Positions 30,716-43,600 of a stretch of DNA of 64,000 nucleotides are shown in pieces. Source of the stretch: Undaria pinnatifida (Eukaryota > Sar > Phaeophyceae > Laminariales > Alariaceae); assembly GCA_012845835.1 (NCBI GenBank), contig JABAKD010000020.1, positions 18,903,146 to 18,967,145 of the forward strand, in the 5' to 3' direction. Below the pieces are notes generated by a model. It was not told where the DNA came from and ran no database searches. It was given only the letters and a program-made list of their open reading frames with translations. The translations under genes and the position numbers were made by a program. Every line of letters starts with the position of its first letter. Position 1 is the stretch's first letter.

Positions 30716-31534
30716 TTTGTTTACGTGACTCTCGTTGTGTACCCAAGCCATATAGTCTAGTCTATGGGATTTTTCATCCGGTAGCAGCAGTTTTGTTTCT
30801 TCTCCAAAGCAGGTTCTCGGGAAAGGTCTTGCGCTCCCAAATCGAGGAACCTCAGAAAAAACAACAATGGTTGATGCACCTGAACAACAATGGTTGATGC
30901 ACCTCTATCGTAGCGCGCGTCCTATATTATGATGAAGTAAATTTGTAAAAAAACTGGGTTTCCCGTTGTAAAGGCGTTAACCCGAAACCGTCGGCACTTC
31001 GTGGTTTATTAGCAATATTTATCGTGTTATATACCTAGTGTAGGATAGTAGGATGGGATTCTACCTCGTAGTGTAGGATAGTAGGACAGGACAATGGATT
31101 CTTCATCGGGTTGGCTGGAGAATCTTGTTTTTTATCGAAATTAGAGAGAGAGAGGGGTGTTTGTTTGTGTGGGAGGCAGACCTCACGGGAGGAGCACGTG
31201 ACAAACATTGGCGCACCTCTAACGCGGCATGCACAACATGCGTCTACTACGCTACGGGAGGCGATCGCCGAGCGAACGGAGCCTTGCTCATCATCATCTG
31301 AAATAAACATGGATATAATACTTCTTTAAGAAAGCTTAAAGCTGAAACAAGGATTACTTGGTCCATGGCTATTGGCTATGGCAGTAACTAAAACCTACTA
31401 CTGACATAGCCCAAAATGTGTCCATGGCGGTATTTCCTGCAATGAACCGCAGTAGTGGCCCCTCTGTATGAGTAGTGCTAGTTACCCGCTACAGTGCCTG
31501 CAACATCGCTTGACTCAGATGGAAGCAACCTGTA

Positions 31535-31760
31535 GTGGCCGTGGGAGGAGTAGTGCCGGTTGCCTTTATAGTGCGGGTTTCCGCTATAGTGCCGGTGTTT
31601 CCCTCTATAGTGCACATTCCAGCACTACATAGGCCCCACCACTGCAGGAGCAAAGAAGTACCTTCGATCCAAGTATCACGACAAGCAGCTTGCAGAGATC
31701 ATGACTTTCAACGAAATCCTCCATCTCAAAGCCAAGGTGTCTTTTTAATTGTTATAAAAA
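31535..31760. repeat. TATAGTGC repeat followed by a repeat-B fragment
   Basis: TAGTGCCGGTT, ATAGTGCGGG, ATAGTGCCGG and ATAGTGCACA occur at about 20-25-bp steps (31545-31620). 31670-31760 then carries a diverged repeat-B end (GCTTGCAGAGATCATGACTT, TCCATCTCAAAGCCAAGGTG). Confidence 0.5.
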
Positions 31761-32739
31761 GAACGCCAACAACCCCCCCCCCCCCCCTCTCTCAAGTTGG
31801 TACTGCTATTGAAACCTATTTTCGTGAATCAACACGTCGCCTCACCACGGTTGGTAAGCCTGGTACAAAGAAGGAGCTATTCATAGAATTGTTCATGTCA
31901 CACCCACACACACCGGTCGCTGCTACATTTTTTCCACGATAAAGCGCCCCGCCCTAAGCGCACCCGACAGCGCCCTATCGGGAAAAAAACGCGCCCACGA
32001 GACTCGGCAACATTTATAATCGAAAAACTACCCGCCCAAAGCAACTACTGTCGGCATTATTATCCCCATTACGTTCATTATACTGTACGTCATAGTTCTG
32101 AGCACTACTGTCTTCTTCCTCTCCGGCATAAGGGAATCCAATTCCAGCAAAAGCATCGCTCCTCCCCCGCACAACTCAAGTCAAGGTAAAACACAAAACA
32201 CCCCCCCCCACCACAAAGGAATCCAAATCTATTTAGAGCGCAAACATGTTCTGTTGTTGTCCTTTCTCGCACATAAATATGTACCCCACCACCCCATCGC
32301 CCCGCGATGCTGGTCGTTGTCTCGTGGTTCATTAGTCTGGGACACATCAACAACCCGTAAAAAACTGGCAAAATAAAAACAAGAAAACAAACAAACGTCC
32401 CTGAGCCACGGGTTAAAAGTTTCGTGTAGACATAACATACAGAAGAAGAAGGCATCGCAAAATAGCCCAGCCAGGAAGCACACAACCAAGTGACGCGACC
32501 CAAACCAACTCAAACCCCGATCTATCCCCGTTCGCCCATCGCCAAAGGCGCCTTTTCCGGGGGCATCTAGCACTACTCCGTAAAATATCCGGGTACCTTA
32601 CCGCTGTTGTACAGCGCTGCATCGTTATCTATACAGACAGCATCAAAGGAGCAAACATACATCTGTTAGTTGTTCCCCCCTACCCGCCCCAGCCCCGTCC
32701 CGTATAGATCAAACAGCCACCCCCCCTCCCCTCTGCGCC

Positions 32740-32815
32740 GTTTCGAAAGGGATGCGCGGTCAATGGTCAAATGACTAAGGCAAGCAACAAATGAGTACGC
32801 ACCGCCCTCCCCCCT
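32740..32815 (-). repeat. Repeat C fragment
   Basis: CGTTTCGAAAGGGATGCGCG, GTCAATGGTCAAATGACTAA and GGCAAGCAACAAATGAGTAC, the core also amplified at 16.8 kb. Confidence 0.75.
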
Positions 32816-33957
32816 CCCCTTCTTCGTGTAACGCGCTTTCACCCCCCCTCCCGAACCCCCCACAAATAAAAGCACCGAAAAGCACCGTATCAGCAGAATG
32901 TAGAATGAATGTCCTATTCCCCGGCAAAGAGGAGGAAGATATAGATAAAACGCGCCGTTGAACCGCCTGCTACTTCAGAAAAGGTGCCGCGGGCTCGCTC
33001 GCTGCATTCGTTTTGTGCAGTGAAAAAAATCAGTAAAACCCTTTATATCTGCTGGTGATGCTCTCAAAATCCCGCCAAAACGGGTCAAAAGTCAGGGGAG
33101 GCAAAGTGCAACGTATAGATGCCACCCGGCGTCCCTATTCCAAAAAACAGAACCAAGCACAGGCGAACAACTTTCAAACTAGACACACAGACACGCACAC
33201 AAACAACACATCATTAAAACCTGGGCACGCTACACAATTAGTTCACAGTAATTTGGGTATAGTCCAACGGAGCTACGGAAAAAAAAGCGTATCTCGAGGT
33301 GGCGAAAAGCAGCACTACCAACCTTGAAAAAACACGGCAAAAAACGTTTTCCGTGGAGCGTCTCGCCCGTGAACGCCAAAAGCGTCCGTCCCGTCGAGCA
33401 TGTTTTACAAGAACATTTTTCAGTAACGCGCCTCAAAAAGAAACTAGTCAAGGCGTCTATCAATTACAACAAAACGAGAGAGAACATTTTTCTATCCCTA
33501 CCACTCGCCAACAAAACGCGTGCTATCGTATGATCAAAGACAGTACGAAAATACACGAAGCAACAGCAGTGTGTTTAATATACGTCCGCAGCTGTACCTA
33601 ATCCTCGCTCGATCGGAGCCCTCTCCGGAGAGATGGGAAAGGGTCTGTGGCATACCCCCCTCCAACACGCAACGGTCGTCGTACATGCCATGGTTGTTTC
33701 GCATGCCATTGTTGGAATGCGTCCATCTCCTCCCCGCTCCAACTGCTGGAAAGCACGCCCGTCCTGTGTCTTGCACCCCTTTTCTATCCTCCCGTGGTCT
33801 TTTTCGTCTCCGACATATTTTTCTTTCACACAGGGGAATAAGGGCAGGTCGACCACATTTCATCGAGACCAAAAACGCGGCAGACCACCCCCCCCAAAGT
33901 CATGAACCGAACAACCAAACCCTGCCGCACCATGTCACTCCGTGACCCAAAGCTTCC

Positions 33958-34001
33958 GCTGCTGCTGCTACTGCTGCTGCTGCTACTACTGCTGCTGCTC
34001 G
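33958..34001. repeat. CTG/CTA trinucleotide microsatellite
   Basis: About 14 triplets, CTG with some CTA. On the minus strand (CAG) it lies about 0.75 kb past the stop of the RCC1 gene and may be in its 3' UTR. Confidence 0.85.
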
Positions 34002-34753
34002 GTCGCTTGGCGCGCGCAAGCAGCAAGCCAATACAAGAGCTGCGCCTTCAAGAGGCACGCACTCCTCTCCCCCTGCCCCTACCCGGTATAAACCCCCCGC
34101 TACGGCTAAACAAAAAGCCCACAAGAACACACGTGTAGAGCTTGACAAAAGAAAATAATCCAAACCAAAAGAGGAAGACATAAATAAGTCAAAAGCGAAA
34201 AAAACACACCACACACACAGGTAGGGGAAAGACAAAATCTGATCCAGAAAGGTGGGCATGTACATCGAGGGCGGCGATCGCTGCGTTTCTCTGCCACGCC
34301 TGCAGCTCACATCGGCCTCCTCCGACAAAACCTTCCCAAGCGGGGGCGCTACAACATTCGCCCTTGCAGCAAGTGCTCCCAAGGAGGCCACAAGATGTCT
34401 CGAGGGAGTCCCAAGGTGTCCCGTCAGCTCGGGCGGGACAAGTTGGTTATGTCGGCACAGCAAGGTAGAACGATCGGCAGCCACGCAAGCAAAGGCAGCT
34501 GAAGCTCTTCTCTCACGCGTCAAGCTCCAAAAAACGCTCGCTCTTCTCGGTTGCTCGGGGTTTATCCCTTACGCCGGGTCCGTCTTCGCCTCCGTTACAC
34601 CACACCCATGACATGACCTCCTTTTGTCGAGCATCATATGCCCTCTTTCATCGAGTATATATGCCTTCGCCCGTCGAGTACGACGTCGTCTGTCCAGTTC
34701 GCCTTCGTGGCGCTATCCCCCCCTCCTTCCTCCGCCAAGAACACCACTGTTCA

Positions 34754-35049
34754 CTACGCCTGGCTGTCCACGGTCGGTGCGGTCGGGGCTGGGGCAAAGC
34801 CTCCAATAGCCGCAGGCGGCGCCGTCGTCGAAACAGGGGCGGCCGTGACACCTGCCGCATCCACCCCCCCTGGGGCTGGTTTGGGGCCGACTTGCTCACT
34901 GGGTCCGGAGGTAGCAGCGCCAAGAATGTCCGCAGCGGGGACGCCGCCGGCGCCGGTGGTGTTGGGGTTGGTGTCGTTTGATGCCGGAGAAACCTTCTCG
35001 GCGTCTCCTTCCTCTCCCCCTTCTTCCGCAGTTTTGGGAGGGACGGTTG
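34754..35049 (-). CDS. RCC1 gene exon 11 (cytoplasmic tail, stop)
   Basis: Acceptor CAATTTGCAG just above 35049, incoming phase 1, TAG at 34754-34756. Encodes residues 514-611: ATVPPKTAEEGGEEGDAEKV, then a low-complexity Pro/Ala/Gly/Thr stretch. Probably unstructured and cytoplasmic. Confidence 0.85.
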
Positions 35050-37653
35050 CTGCAAATTGGGAAAGAGCGGGGGAGGGGGGGAGGAGGGGGGGAGGGACAC
35101 TCAGCCAGAGCACAATGCGATACACTTTCGTCCAGAGACACTCGGCGATTAACACTCAGGCAGAGACTCTCCACGTTTTATCGAGAAGACACTCTGCGTT
35201 ACAAATGTATAAATAACCGTCACCCTTACGAAATTAGGTAAAAGTACGACGTACTGGCGGCGCTATGTGTGGGCGAAGGAGCGGTGAACCCTCTGCGGGA
35301 CGAAAGACCATGCTTGGCGCAAAATAATCCTCCTCATGATCCTCCTCACCAGATGGCGCATGTTTTTTCCGTCAACATGGAAGGCGGAGGGAGCAGCAGA
35401 AGCAATGTGGCTCGGCGGTCTCACGCCTCGCGTTTATTGCATTATTCCAATCGGCACGCGTTTTCCGGATGAACACCCCCCTCTCGTGCCGAGGGTCGCG
35501 GAGGGCCAATCCCCAACAAATCTCCCAAGGCATCTTAAAGATGTTTGCGATATACTAAAATTGGTCGGGTAGTAGAATGTCTTGAAAATAGTATATATAT
35601 TGAAACCGACGAACGCCATAATCCAAGGCCAACCCAACCCACGGAAAAAATAGCAAAAACGACCCAAAAATGCCGGTTCTAACCTATGTTTTTGCGGGTT
35701 GGGTTGGCGTTGGGCTACGACCTTCGTCTGTTTTAATGCTACTACCAAGTAGTTATTTATTCGTTGATCATCCCACCTAATTCTTGGCACTCTTTCTTTC
35801 TCTTTCTCCCTCGATAGACGAAACAGCAGATCCGGGGTCACTAAGCAAGCTCTTCTACCCCCTCCCCCCCTCCCCACTACGGTACGCGCCTTCATTTTCA
35901 TCGCGAGGAGAATTCAGCACTTTCTTCCCTCGTCGACTCGCGGCGAATTGTATCCGTTCTGCTAACCCACCACTATTGACATTCCGTAAACAGCCTGCCA
36001 GGTATAAAGTACGAGGTAAGCTATAATGCTATTAGTATACTAGTGTGGTGTTGACGTCGTGCAAACTGGGCACCGCGCAACAACCGCCGCCGTCGCTGTT
36101 TTGGATGGCTCGGGAAAGCGACGCGTTTTGGTTGAAATTCGACAAAAGCCTCCGAAGATTCAGACTTGATAGCTAAGTCACTATAAATACAATACCTTTC
36201 AAAACAACGTGCCAGCCAAACATCCTGCCTGCCAATCAAGTATAAACAAGTACACTTCGAAAACAGGAAATAACACGAGGCATTTTTTACAACTACACTC
36301 CGTTTTGAGGCAAGACATTTAATACTTCGAATCAGACTCGGATCACTTTAGTTGTTGGCAGTCAACACAAGGTCAAGAGAGCGCCAAGTCGAGTATATAG
36401 ATCACCCGTATACGAGCATACCCCCACGTATAATATACACCTGGTATATTCCATGAACTAGTGCAATTGTGCAATCGACATAAGAGCCTGGGTGTATGAC
36501 CGAGTGGGTCGAAACTTATGAAACTTTCCACCATGGGGAGGCCGGGCGGCAGGTAAACAACTAAAACACCGCGAGAAACCCGTCATACACCAGGAAGTCA
36601 AGCGAAAAAAAAAATACCACTCTCGTGCAAGCATAAGCCATCATACACCAGGAAACCCAGCGGGCAACAAAAAAATACCAGAACCGTCTTACCAGCGGGG
36701 TGCGCCTTGCCGGTACCCCTGCCGCTGTTGTCGCGGTGGGCGCGTCCGCAAAGCAAGCACAGGCAGCACAGGAGGACTGCTCCCACCACTCCGCACGCGA
36801 TGTAGAACCACTGCTTCTCGTACCACTTGTCCCCCCCCTCTTCCACGAACATGCCTGGAAAGGAGTGCATACAGCAGTACACCCCCGAACAAAAGAAACA
36901 ACATAATAAGAACCTCGGGAGCACTCTTAAGAAATTGGGAAAAAGAAATTATGCTCAGCAGTTAGCGCTAAATAAAACCCTACCCGTATAAAAAAAACTA
37001 CAACCAAGACGAACGTCAGGCTGACTCCTTGGGGGACAGCGTAACACATCAGTGGACGAACCTACGTCGGCGAAGCCCAACTAACTGCTGTGGACTCCTA
37101 TACAATCATACACCAAACCCCGACCAAACCCCCAAACCATAGCGCCGATCACTCGCGGTGCATATAATCCGTGGCTTTGGACGCAGGGAAAAAACGAAAA
37201 CAAAACGAAAAACACGACCCCTCGATGGAGATGGCAGGAAAAACATAGGATATCATACTAATACCATATTTACAATCGTGTGCATGGTAGGGTAAAAAAA
37301 AGTATAGGGGCTGTTTGGGTAGAGCGAGGGTTAGGAGAGTGATATGAATACCAAAATGGTTAATCAATTTCCGTCCAGAGTGCTATTTCAGAACATTCCG
37401 TGGAACATTCGCATGACATGCGACGGGGCAAACCAACGAATCAAACCAAACCCTCCAAGAATCACGCTAGATACCTGAAGAAACCAACCGCGCTTTTAAT
37501 CGTACGGCATAGCATATGCCCCTCCGCACCGCTACACAACGCAATTCAGTCTGATGCAATACCACGCGACGCGATGCAAAACAGAAACAGAAACAGCAGG
37601 AGCCGTGTTTTGTGTTTTGTGAGTCACTACTACTGCTACTACTGCTACTACTG

Positions 37654-37689
<36 letters not shown>

Positions 37690-40600
37690 GTACCTTCGAG
37701 GTTAGCGGGGGAGAGGTTTTCTCCCATCTCGTCGGGGTCGTCACCGATGTTCTCCGTCTCGCTGATACCCAGACCGATCTGTTTCGACCCAAGAGCAAGA
37801 GCAAGAGCAAGAGCAAGAGCAAGATCAAGAAAGAGCACGCGAAGCAAGGCAAGCGAGGCAACAGCAAGAGAAATAGCAAGGCAAGGCGTGAGCAAGGCAA
37901 GACCAAGAGGAAGACCAGGAGGAAGAGCGAAAAACGAACAACGCAGCATTGACATGAGAGCAAGATTCAAGTCCATGCGTTGCACCTCTTACTTGCCCCT
38001 AGAAATTGCCCCCGTAGCATTCCGTTCCAACCCAGCAGCGCGCGTTGCTTGATGTGGCTGTTGCTGTAATCGTCATCATACCCAACGTTTCCCTCTCAAG
38101 TTCGAGAACGGATAACTAACCGAGCATGCATGCAGCCCTCACTTAATCCTTGCCGTTAGCCACCAAGCAGACCACTGACCCCAACCCTGGCCTTAAAGCC
38201 TACAATCAACTCCCCACCCTAACCCTAACCCCAACGTTTACCCTATCGTATACCAGTAGCATTCAAGCCCCAACCGTGACCCTGATACTAACCCAAGACT
38301 TGACCCGAAAATAAAGCCTTAGGGTTATAACCCGAAAAACAAGCCTTAGGGCCCGATAATATTAACCTTGACGCTATCACCAAATACCAAAACAGTTGGC
38401 CTAACCTCTAACCAGCATGCATCCAACCCTCACTTGTCCCTCGACGTTAGCCCTAGCATCCCCTCGAAGAGTAGCAGCCCGCGTTTCTTCGTGTAACTGA
38501 TGCCGTGCTCGTCGATACTAATACTGTTCGTCTTGTTTCCCCTCTCGAGCCCTAAAATCGTTTTCTACCCCAGTAGGCATGCATGGACCCGCCACCTGCC
38601 CCCTGTCGGTAGCACCCCAGCAGACCACTACCCCCACCACTAACTAACCTTAATACTAGAATCAAGTCCCAAACCCTAAACCTGACCCCAACAATTACCA
38701 GGCATCCTATAACCGACATACACCCTATAGCCAAGTCCCCAAAAGGTTTTCTAACCGAGTTTGCATGCACACCCTGACCCTAATATTTACCCATGGCCAA
38801 ATACCCCCAAAAAATCGAACCGAGTGTGTGTGCATGCATACCCTGGCCCTAATATCTACCCTACAACCAGCATATACCCTATAGCCAAGTCCCAAAAAGC
38901 GTTCCTAGCCGCGTGTGTATGTATGCAGGTATGTATTTACCAGGGGTAGGTATGTATGTAAGCATGTATGTAGGCAGCCCTCACTTGTCCCTTGTCGTTA
39001 GCCCCCCAGCAGACGACATTTCCAACAGTGTCCTCCTGTTCCACCAGCGCGCAAGTGTGGTAGTAGCCTGCAGACAACGAGTGAAGCGTCCAGCCCTCAG
39101 GCAGTTCCAAGGCGGGGAGGAAATCGCCCATCTGGCTAGGGGCAATACCGCGGTAGAACGTGTCTCCCAGTCCGAGCTCTCCATAGTTGTTCTCACCCCA
39201 GCACTGCAACAACAAGAGAGCCCCCATGAGAGCATCAAGGGGGGCGGGGGAGGGAAGGGAAAGAAGGGAACGGGGGGAAGGGACAGGAGGGAAAAGGGCG
39301 GGGGGGAAGGGGGAGGAGGAGAGGGGGGGGGGGGGGGCGTGAGGGACCAGAAGAGAAGGGCGTGGGTGAAAATCGGTGTCCGATTCTACAGTTAGCATGA
39401 TGGGGGATAAGTTGCTGCGCATTGCTCGCCCCGTTGGCTGCCCTCGCCATTCTTCGATGGCATCACAGGGCTGCAGCTGCATCACGCTCAAGTTCAGCTC
39501 GTGGGAAACACCAACACCAAAACAGCGCGTACACTGGACACACCAGACCTCTCCAACGCGTCCAATTCGCCCAACAGCCACCAGCCCGCTTCATGTACAC
39601 AGCATAACATGCAACTCTTAATACTTCTGTTGTATAATACTTACTGCTGTCCGGCTCATGCGCTTCCAGCAGTCCGTATAGTAACAGTCCGAATGCCCCT
39701 GTAAGATTGTTGCAAGGACCATAAACCCATAAACCTTGACGCGATTTCTTTCAGCTACAGTATAACCCAGTAAAACTACGTATTGCCTGGTAACTGTTCC
39801 TGGCGCGCACTACCTACTAACCTTAATTTCGTCGGTGTCCAAACGCGCGCAGGTGTGGTTTCCTCCGGCCGCGATCTCTATGGCAGTGCGGCCAGTCCCC
39901 AGGTTGATGTTCCCCTGCACCCACCGCCAGCGACGCCCCACATAAACCACCACCACCACCACCAGCACCAGCACAACATCGCGGCACACAAAGACGCGAC
40001 AACAGAACGGCCCAGGTTAGCTCCCCGGTTGCAGATTAACTGCGAAAATTGCAAAAAATACCAGAATACCAGAATACCCTGTTACTACTGTACTCAAGTG
40101 ACAAACCAATTTGTACCCGAAAGGTATACCAGGTACGGTACGTGGTAGTCAAGTAAAAAAAGTTCCAAGAGTATTACACGAAAACCAAGACAAACACAGC
40201 AACAACACATCAAGATGCATTAGGTTTCCTGTTATTTCCGTGGCTTTCTTCTTCCGGGAATCGGCGTCGTTCTTCTTTGGGGAATGTTCATGGGTGATCA
40301 ACGTTGAAGCTCATGCTGCACAGTAGTGGAGGATGGCAAGCACAATAATAAGTAGATTAGATCAAAGTACGTCGTACGAAAACCAACGAATAACAATTAA
40401 ATAAATTTTCATTTCTTGTTTCAGGCGCTTTTTACCCGCTTCTGCACTGCACAGCCCGACCCCTTCGTCCACCAGAGAATGCCCAGCCTCAACTATAAAA
40501 TGCATTGGACCTGTCCCTGTCTGCTGGGTGGGGTTCAATCCATTTTATAGTTTACACATACATACATGCTGCTGTATGAAGAACTATTATACAATTATTC

Positions 40601-43600
40601 GGCAGTGACAGCCTATCATATACACATTCACTTCTTGCTTGTCCTCACAGGTCGCCTAAAATCTACAGATATAAAATTAATTCAAATACGTCAGCTGTGA
40701 GTTCGATCAATTCAAGAGCCGACACTCGTTCGCCTATTTTATACCAGGTGGTATGTAACAGGTACAGAATTACCAAAAATACATGGCTACGAACACGTTT
40801 GTTTTTAGTTGTATTTTGCTCGAAATGATCATTTTTCGCTTTCCAGCTCAACTCAAAACTTCGTTTTTATCGCGAATAGGGTTCAGCTTTTCCACTATTG
40901 TTCAGCTTTTATACGCTAGAGTAGGCGATTTCCACCGAATTTTGCTTCGTACAAAACTCACGCTCTCGCGCTTTCCGCTAGTCAATATTTTACCCAAGAA
41001 AAAGTCTCTACGAGCACGACTATGCACTTGGGAGGATTCAAACCCGCATGATTGACCTTAGTACAACTGGTACGGACGAGATTCACCTGCTACTCCACAG
41101 GGGACGCGTTCACCCCTTTAGAGCCCCAAAATGCCTCCCTATACCGTCTTGAAGTAAAATTGTCCCCAAAAGGGGTTTCCAGGGGTAAAGGCGTTAAGCT
41201 GTGAGTTCGTCCATTTTATATCATACCAGCTACCAGTATAAGCTTACCGATTGTGAAAATGACTAGAAGTACTTCACTCGTGTGTCGTCAATTTCATATC
41301 AGGGGTGCAGAAATTACTAACTGAAAAGTTACTATTAATAAGCATACTTGTACCTCAGCTGCGAGTTTGACCGATTGAGTGTTCGATTTTGACATCGTGA
41401 CTGTGTCCCAATTGTCACAATGTTAACATTCTAACGGAGCGGAAAGCGGCGCCCGCCCTTGCTGTTACAAGATCTCTACTAGCATGCAACAAAAAACTGT
41501 CGCGTCGATGTTTCAATGGGTCAATACATCAGTACTACTAGACATCGGCCGCCCCGTTGGTTACCCTCGAATGCGCTTGTTGAAGTCGGCAGTTAAAAAA
41601 AAAAAAAAATCACAGAAAGGAATCAACTGCTGAGAGCGCCCAGCAGCGTGGGTAGGCGCAATTCGATGCGAGTCGACGAGGGAAGAGAAGGTTGGACTAT
41701 TCTCGCGACAAAAACGAAGGCGCGTACTGCAGCAGTGGAGAGGGGGAAGAAGAGCCTGCTTAATGACCCCGGATCTGAGTTACAACTACAACCACAACTA
41801 CAACTACAACTACAGCAGTACCTGGTACCGGTATGTAGCAGGGAGAAGAAGACAATGGATTGCATGAGCAACAACAAATACAGATTGCGGCTAATAAACG
41901 TTTTGAAACGGTCAGTCGGGCCTCACTCGGCAAAACCTACCGTACAAAGGCGGTCGCTCTTGCTACGTAGGATACAATAATCAAATAATAATAAAAACAC
42001 GGCGTAACAAAAGGTAACGGCGGTACAAGCTCGTCCATCTTTCCATCAAACACGTACGGCCCAAATATGTCAGGAGACGGGCAGCCGTCAAGCTGTCAGT
42101 CAGTCAAGGGCGTCCGTCAACGCATTTCCATCCGTCTAGACAAACGCCTCATTAACTCTGTGGAAACCCCTATTGTATATATAAATATATGTATTTGTGT
42201 TTTTTTAAGCTGGCTGCTGATTGCTGCGTACTGTGTGCCAGCACCAGAGCACCACCAGCACAGCAGCAGCAGCGGCGCTGCCAGGGTAGGCATAAGACAG
42301 CCTGCAGCTAGTAAATAGAAGCATCGGACCACCATGGATGTCTTTCTGGCCTTGGCTGGGGAAACGTTCTCTCCCGGGCCTCGAGCGAGCATTTCATTTT
42401 TCATGCGGTAATCGGCAGGAAAGCGGCTAGTGAAAAGCCAAAAAATCGGTGCACGCGAAACGCGGCCAAAACACCAGCACATCATGAAGGAGCAAGATAC
42501 GAGGATATTGCTGTGTTGCTCGTTGCTCGTGTAATACCAGCATACTAGCATGTAGATCTGATCTCCGAACGAGAAAAAAAACGGCAGATAATGGCGGAAA
42601 AAAAACAAAGGGTCGAATTTATTATACGTACCAAAAAAACTCTTCGGCAAAAAAACCCAACAAGAAAATACATTTTAAAAAAGATATAGTCCGGCGTTTT
42701 CCATAAACGGGATTTTTTCCTTGATGTCCCGGGTTTTGCCGTCAAGGCACGTCAGTCGACGAATTTGCCTTGACCCCGGCGGTCAAGGGGTAAAAGTGCC
42801 GTTTCCTGACATCTTTGGTACCGCCAGGCCAGCCAGATACACATTTTTTTTTTCCATCCCATTTATTATCCTCGCACTACTCTCGCGCTCCCTCTCAGTA
42901 GTAGCAGTATAACTTAGATCCGGGGTCACACAGCGGGCCCTCCTCTTTCTTTAATTCCCCCTCCCCACTACGGCGGTACGTGCCTTCATTTTTCTCGTGA
43001 GAAGAATTGAGCTTTTTCTTCCCTCGTCGACTCGCGTCGAAATGTGCGTACCCACGTTGCTAGGCGCTCTCATCTGATTCAGTAAGTTGATCCTTTTTTT
43101 TTTCTGGCATTTTGCATTTTGCAAATAAGGTAAAATCTCATCACGTTGGGAATCGAACTCGAGGACCAACGCTAGTAGTATTCGAGGGTAACCACTAGAC
43201 CGCCGAGGCGACCGGCGCCATACATCAGGTGGAATAAATAGAGGACAGAACAGCGGGTGATTTTCATTATATGCCGGCATGTATATAATACCAGTATAAC
43301 ATACTGAGTACGATACACGGGGCCTACCGCCGTTCTAATTGCGGTAGTAATCGTGGTGGTTTGAGTCCCCGTCCGCAGTAGTACTCGTACAGCAGTATAC
43401 TGTAGTACTATGAAGCTCTACGTAGTTTCTCCGGTTACGCTGCGTGTAACCGTTCTACAGCAGTTGCACACACTATATCCAAGTAGTTTGGCCCCAAAAA
43501 ACGTGGTGCGGTGATGACAAGGTTAGCTGACCATGCGGGAAACGCTTAAAATCGGGACTTGCCGACTTCCCTTATCTACATTGCTCTATCGACCAGAGGC

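Larger units (their letters stand above)
29647..34130. other. Long stretch without a supported gene
   Basis: Holds poly-G runs (29878-29894, 30221-30236), a C-run at 31771-31787, a three-copy repeat at 30458-30715, and small dispersed-repeat fragments listed separately. ORFs of 100-140 codons at 32105-32573 and 33520-33945 overlap each other on both strands and have no motif. The part next to 34130 may belong to the 3' UTR of the RCC1 gene. Confidence 0.35.

Noticed and set aside
33900-34523. 207-codon minus-strand ORF downstream of the RCC1 stop
   Set aside because: No start in good context, Ala-rich part comes from the CTG microsatellite, no domain. More likely 3' UTR.
38214-38240. Telomere-like CCCTAACCCTAACCCC
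   Set aside because: Only two perfect units within a degenerate CCCTAA-rich intron. Not evidence for a chromosome end or a true interstitial telomere block.
42310-42420. GENVSPAKARK-like minus-strand segment resembling the MGENLSPAN of exon 9
   Set aside because: No acceptor or donor fits, the match is about six residues, and the neighbouring exons already join in phase without it.
43140-43215. Possible tRNA gene (canonical B box and A-box-like sequence)
   Set aside because: The 5' and 3' ends do not pair as an acceptor stem, and the sequence continues into a repeated body found elsewhere. It is a SINE head. The same holds at 44080, 57220, 8622, 41110 and 56520.
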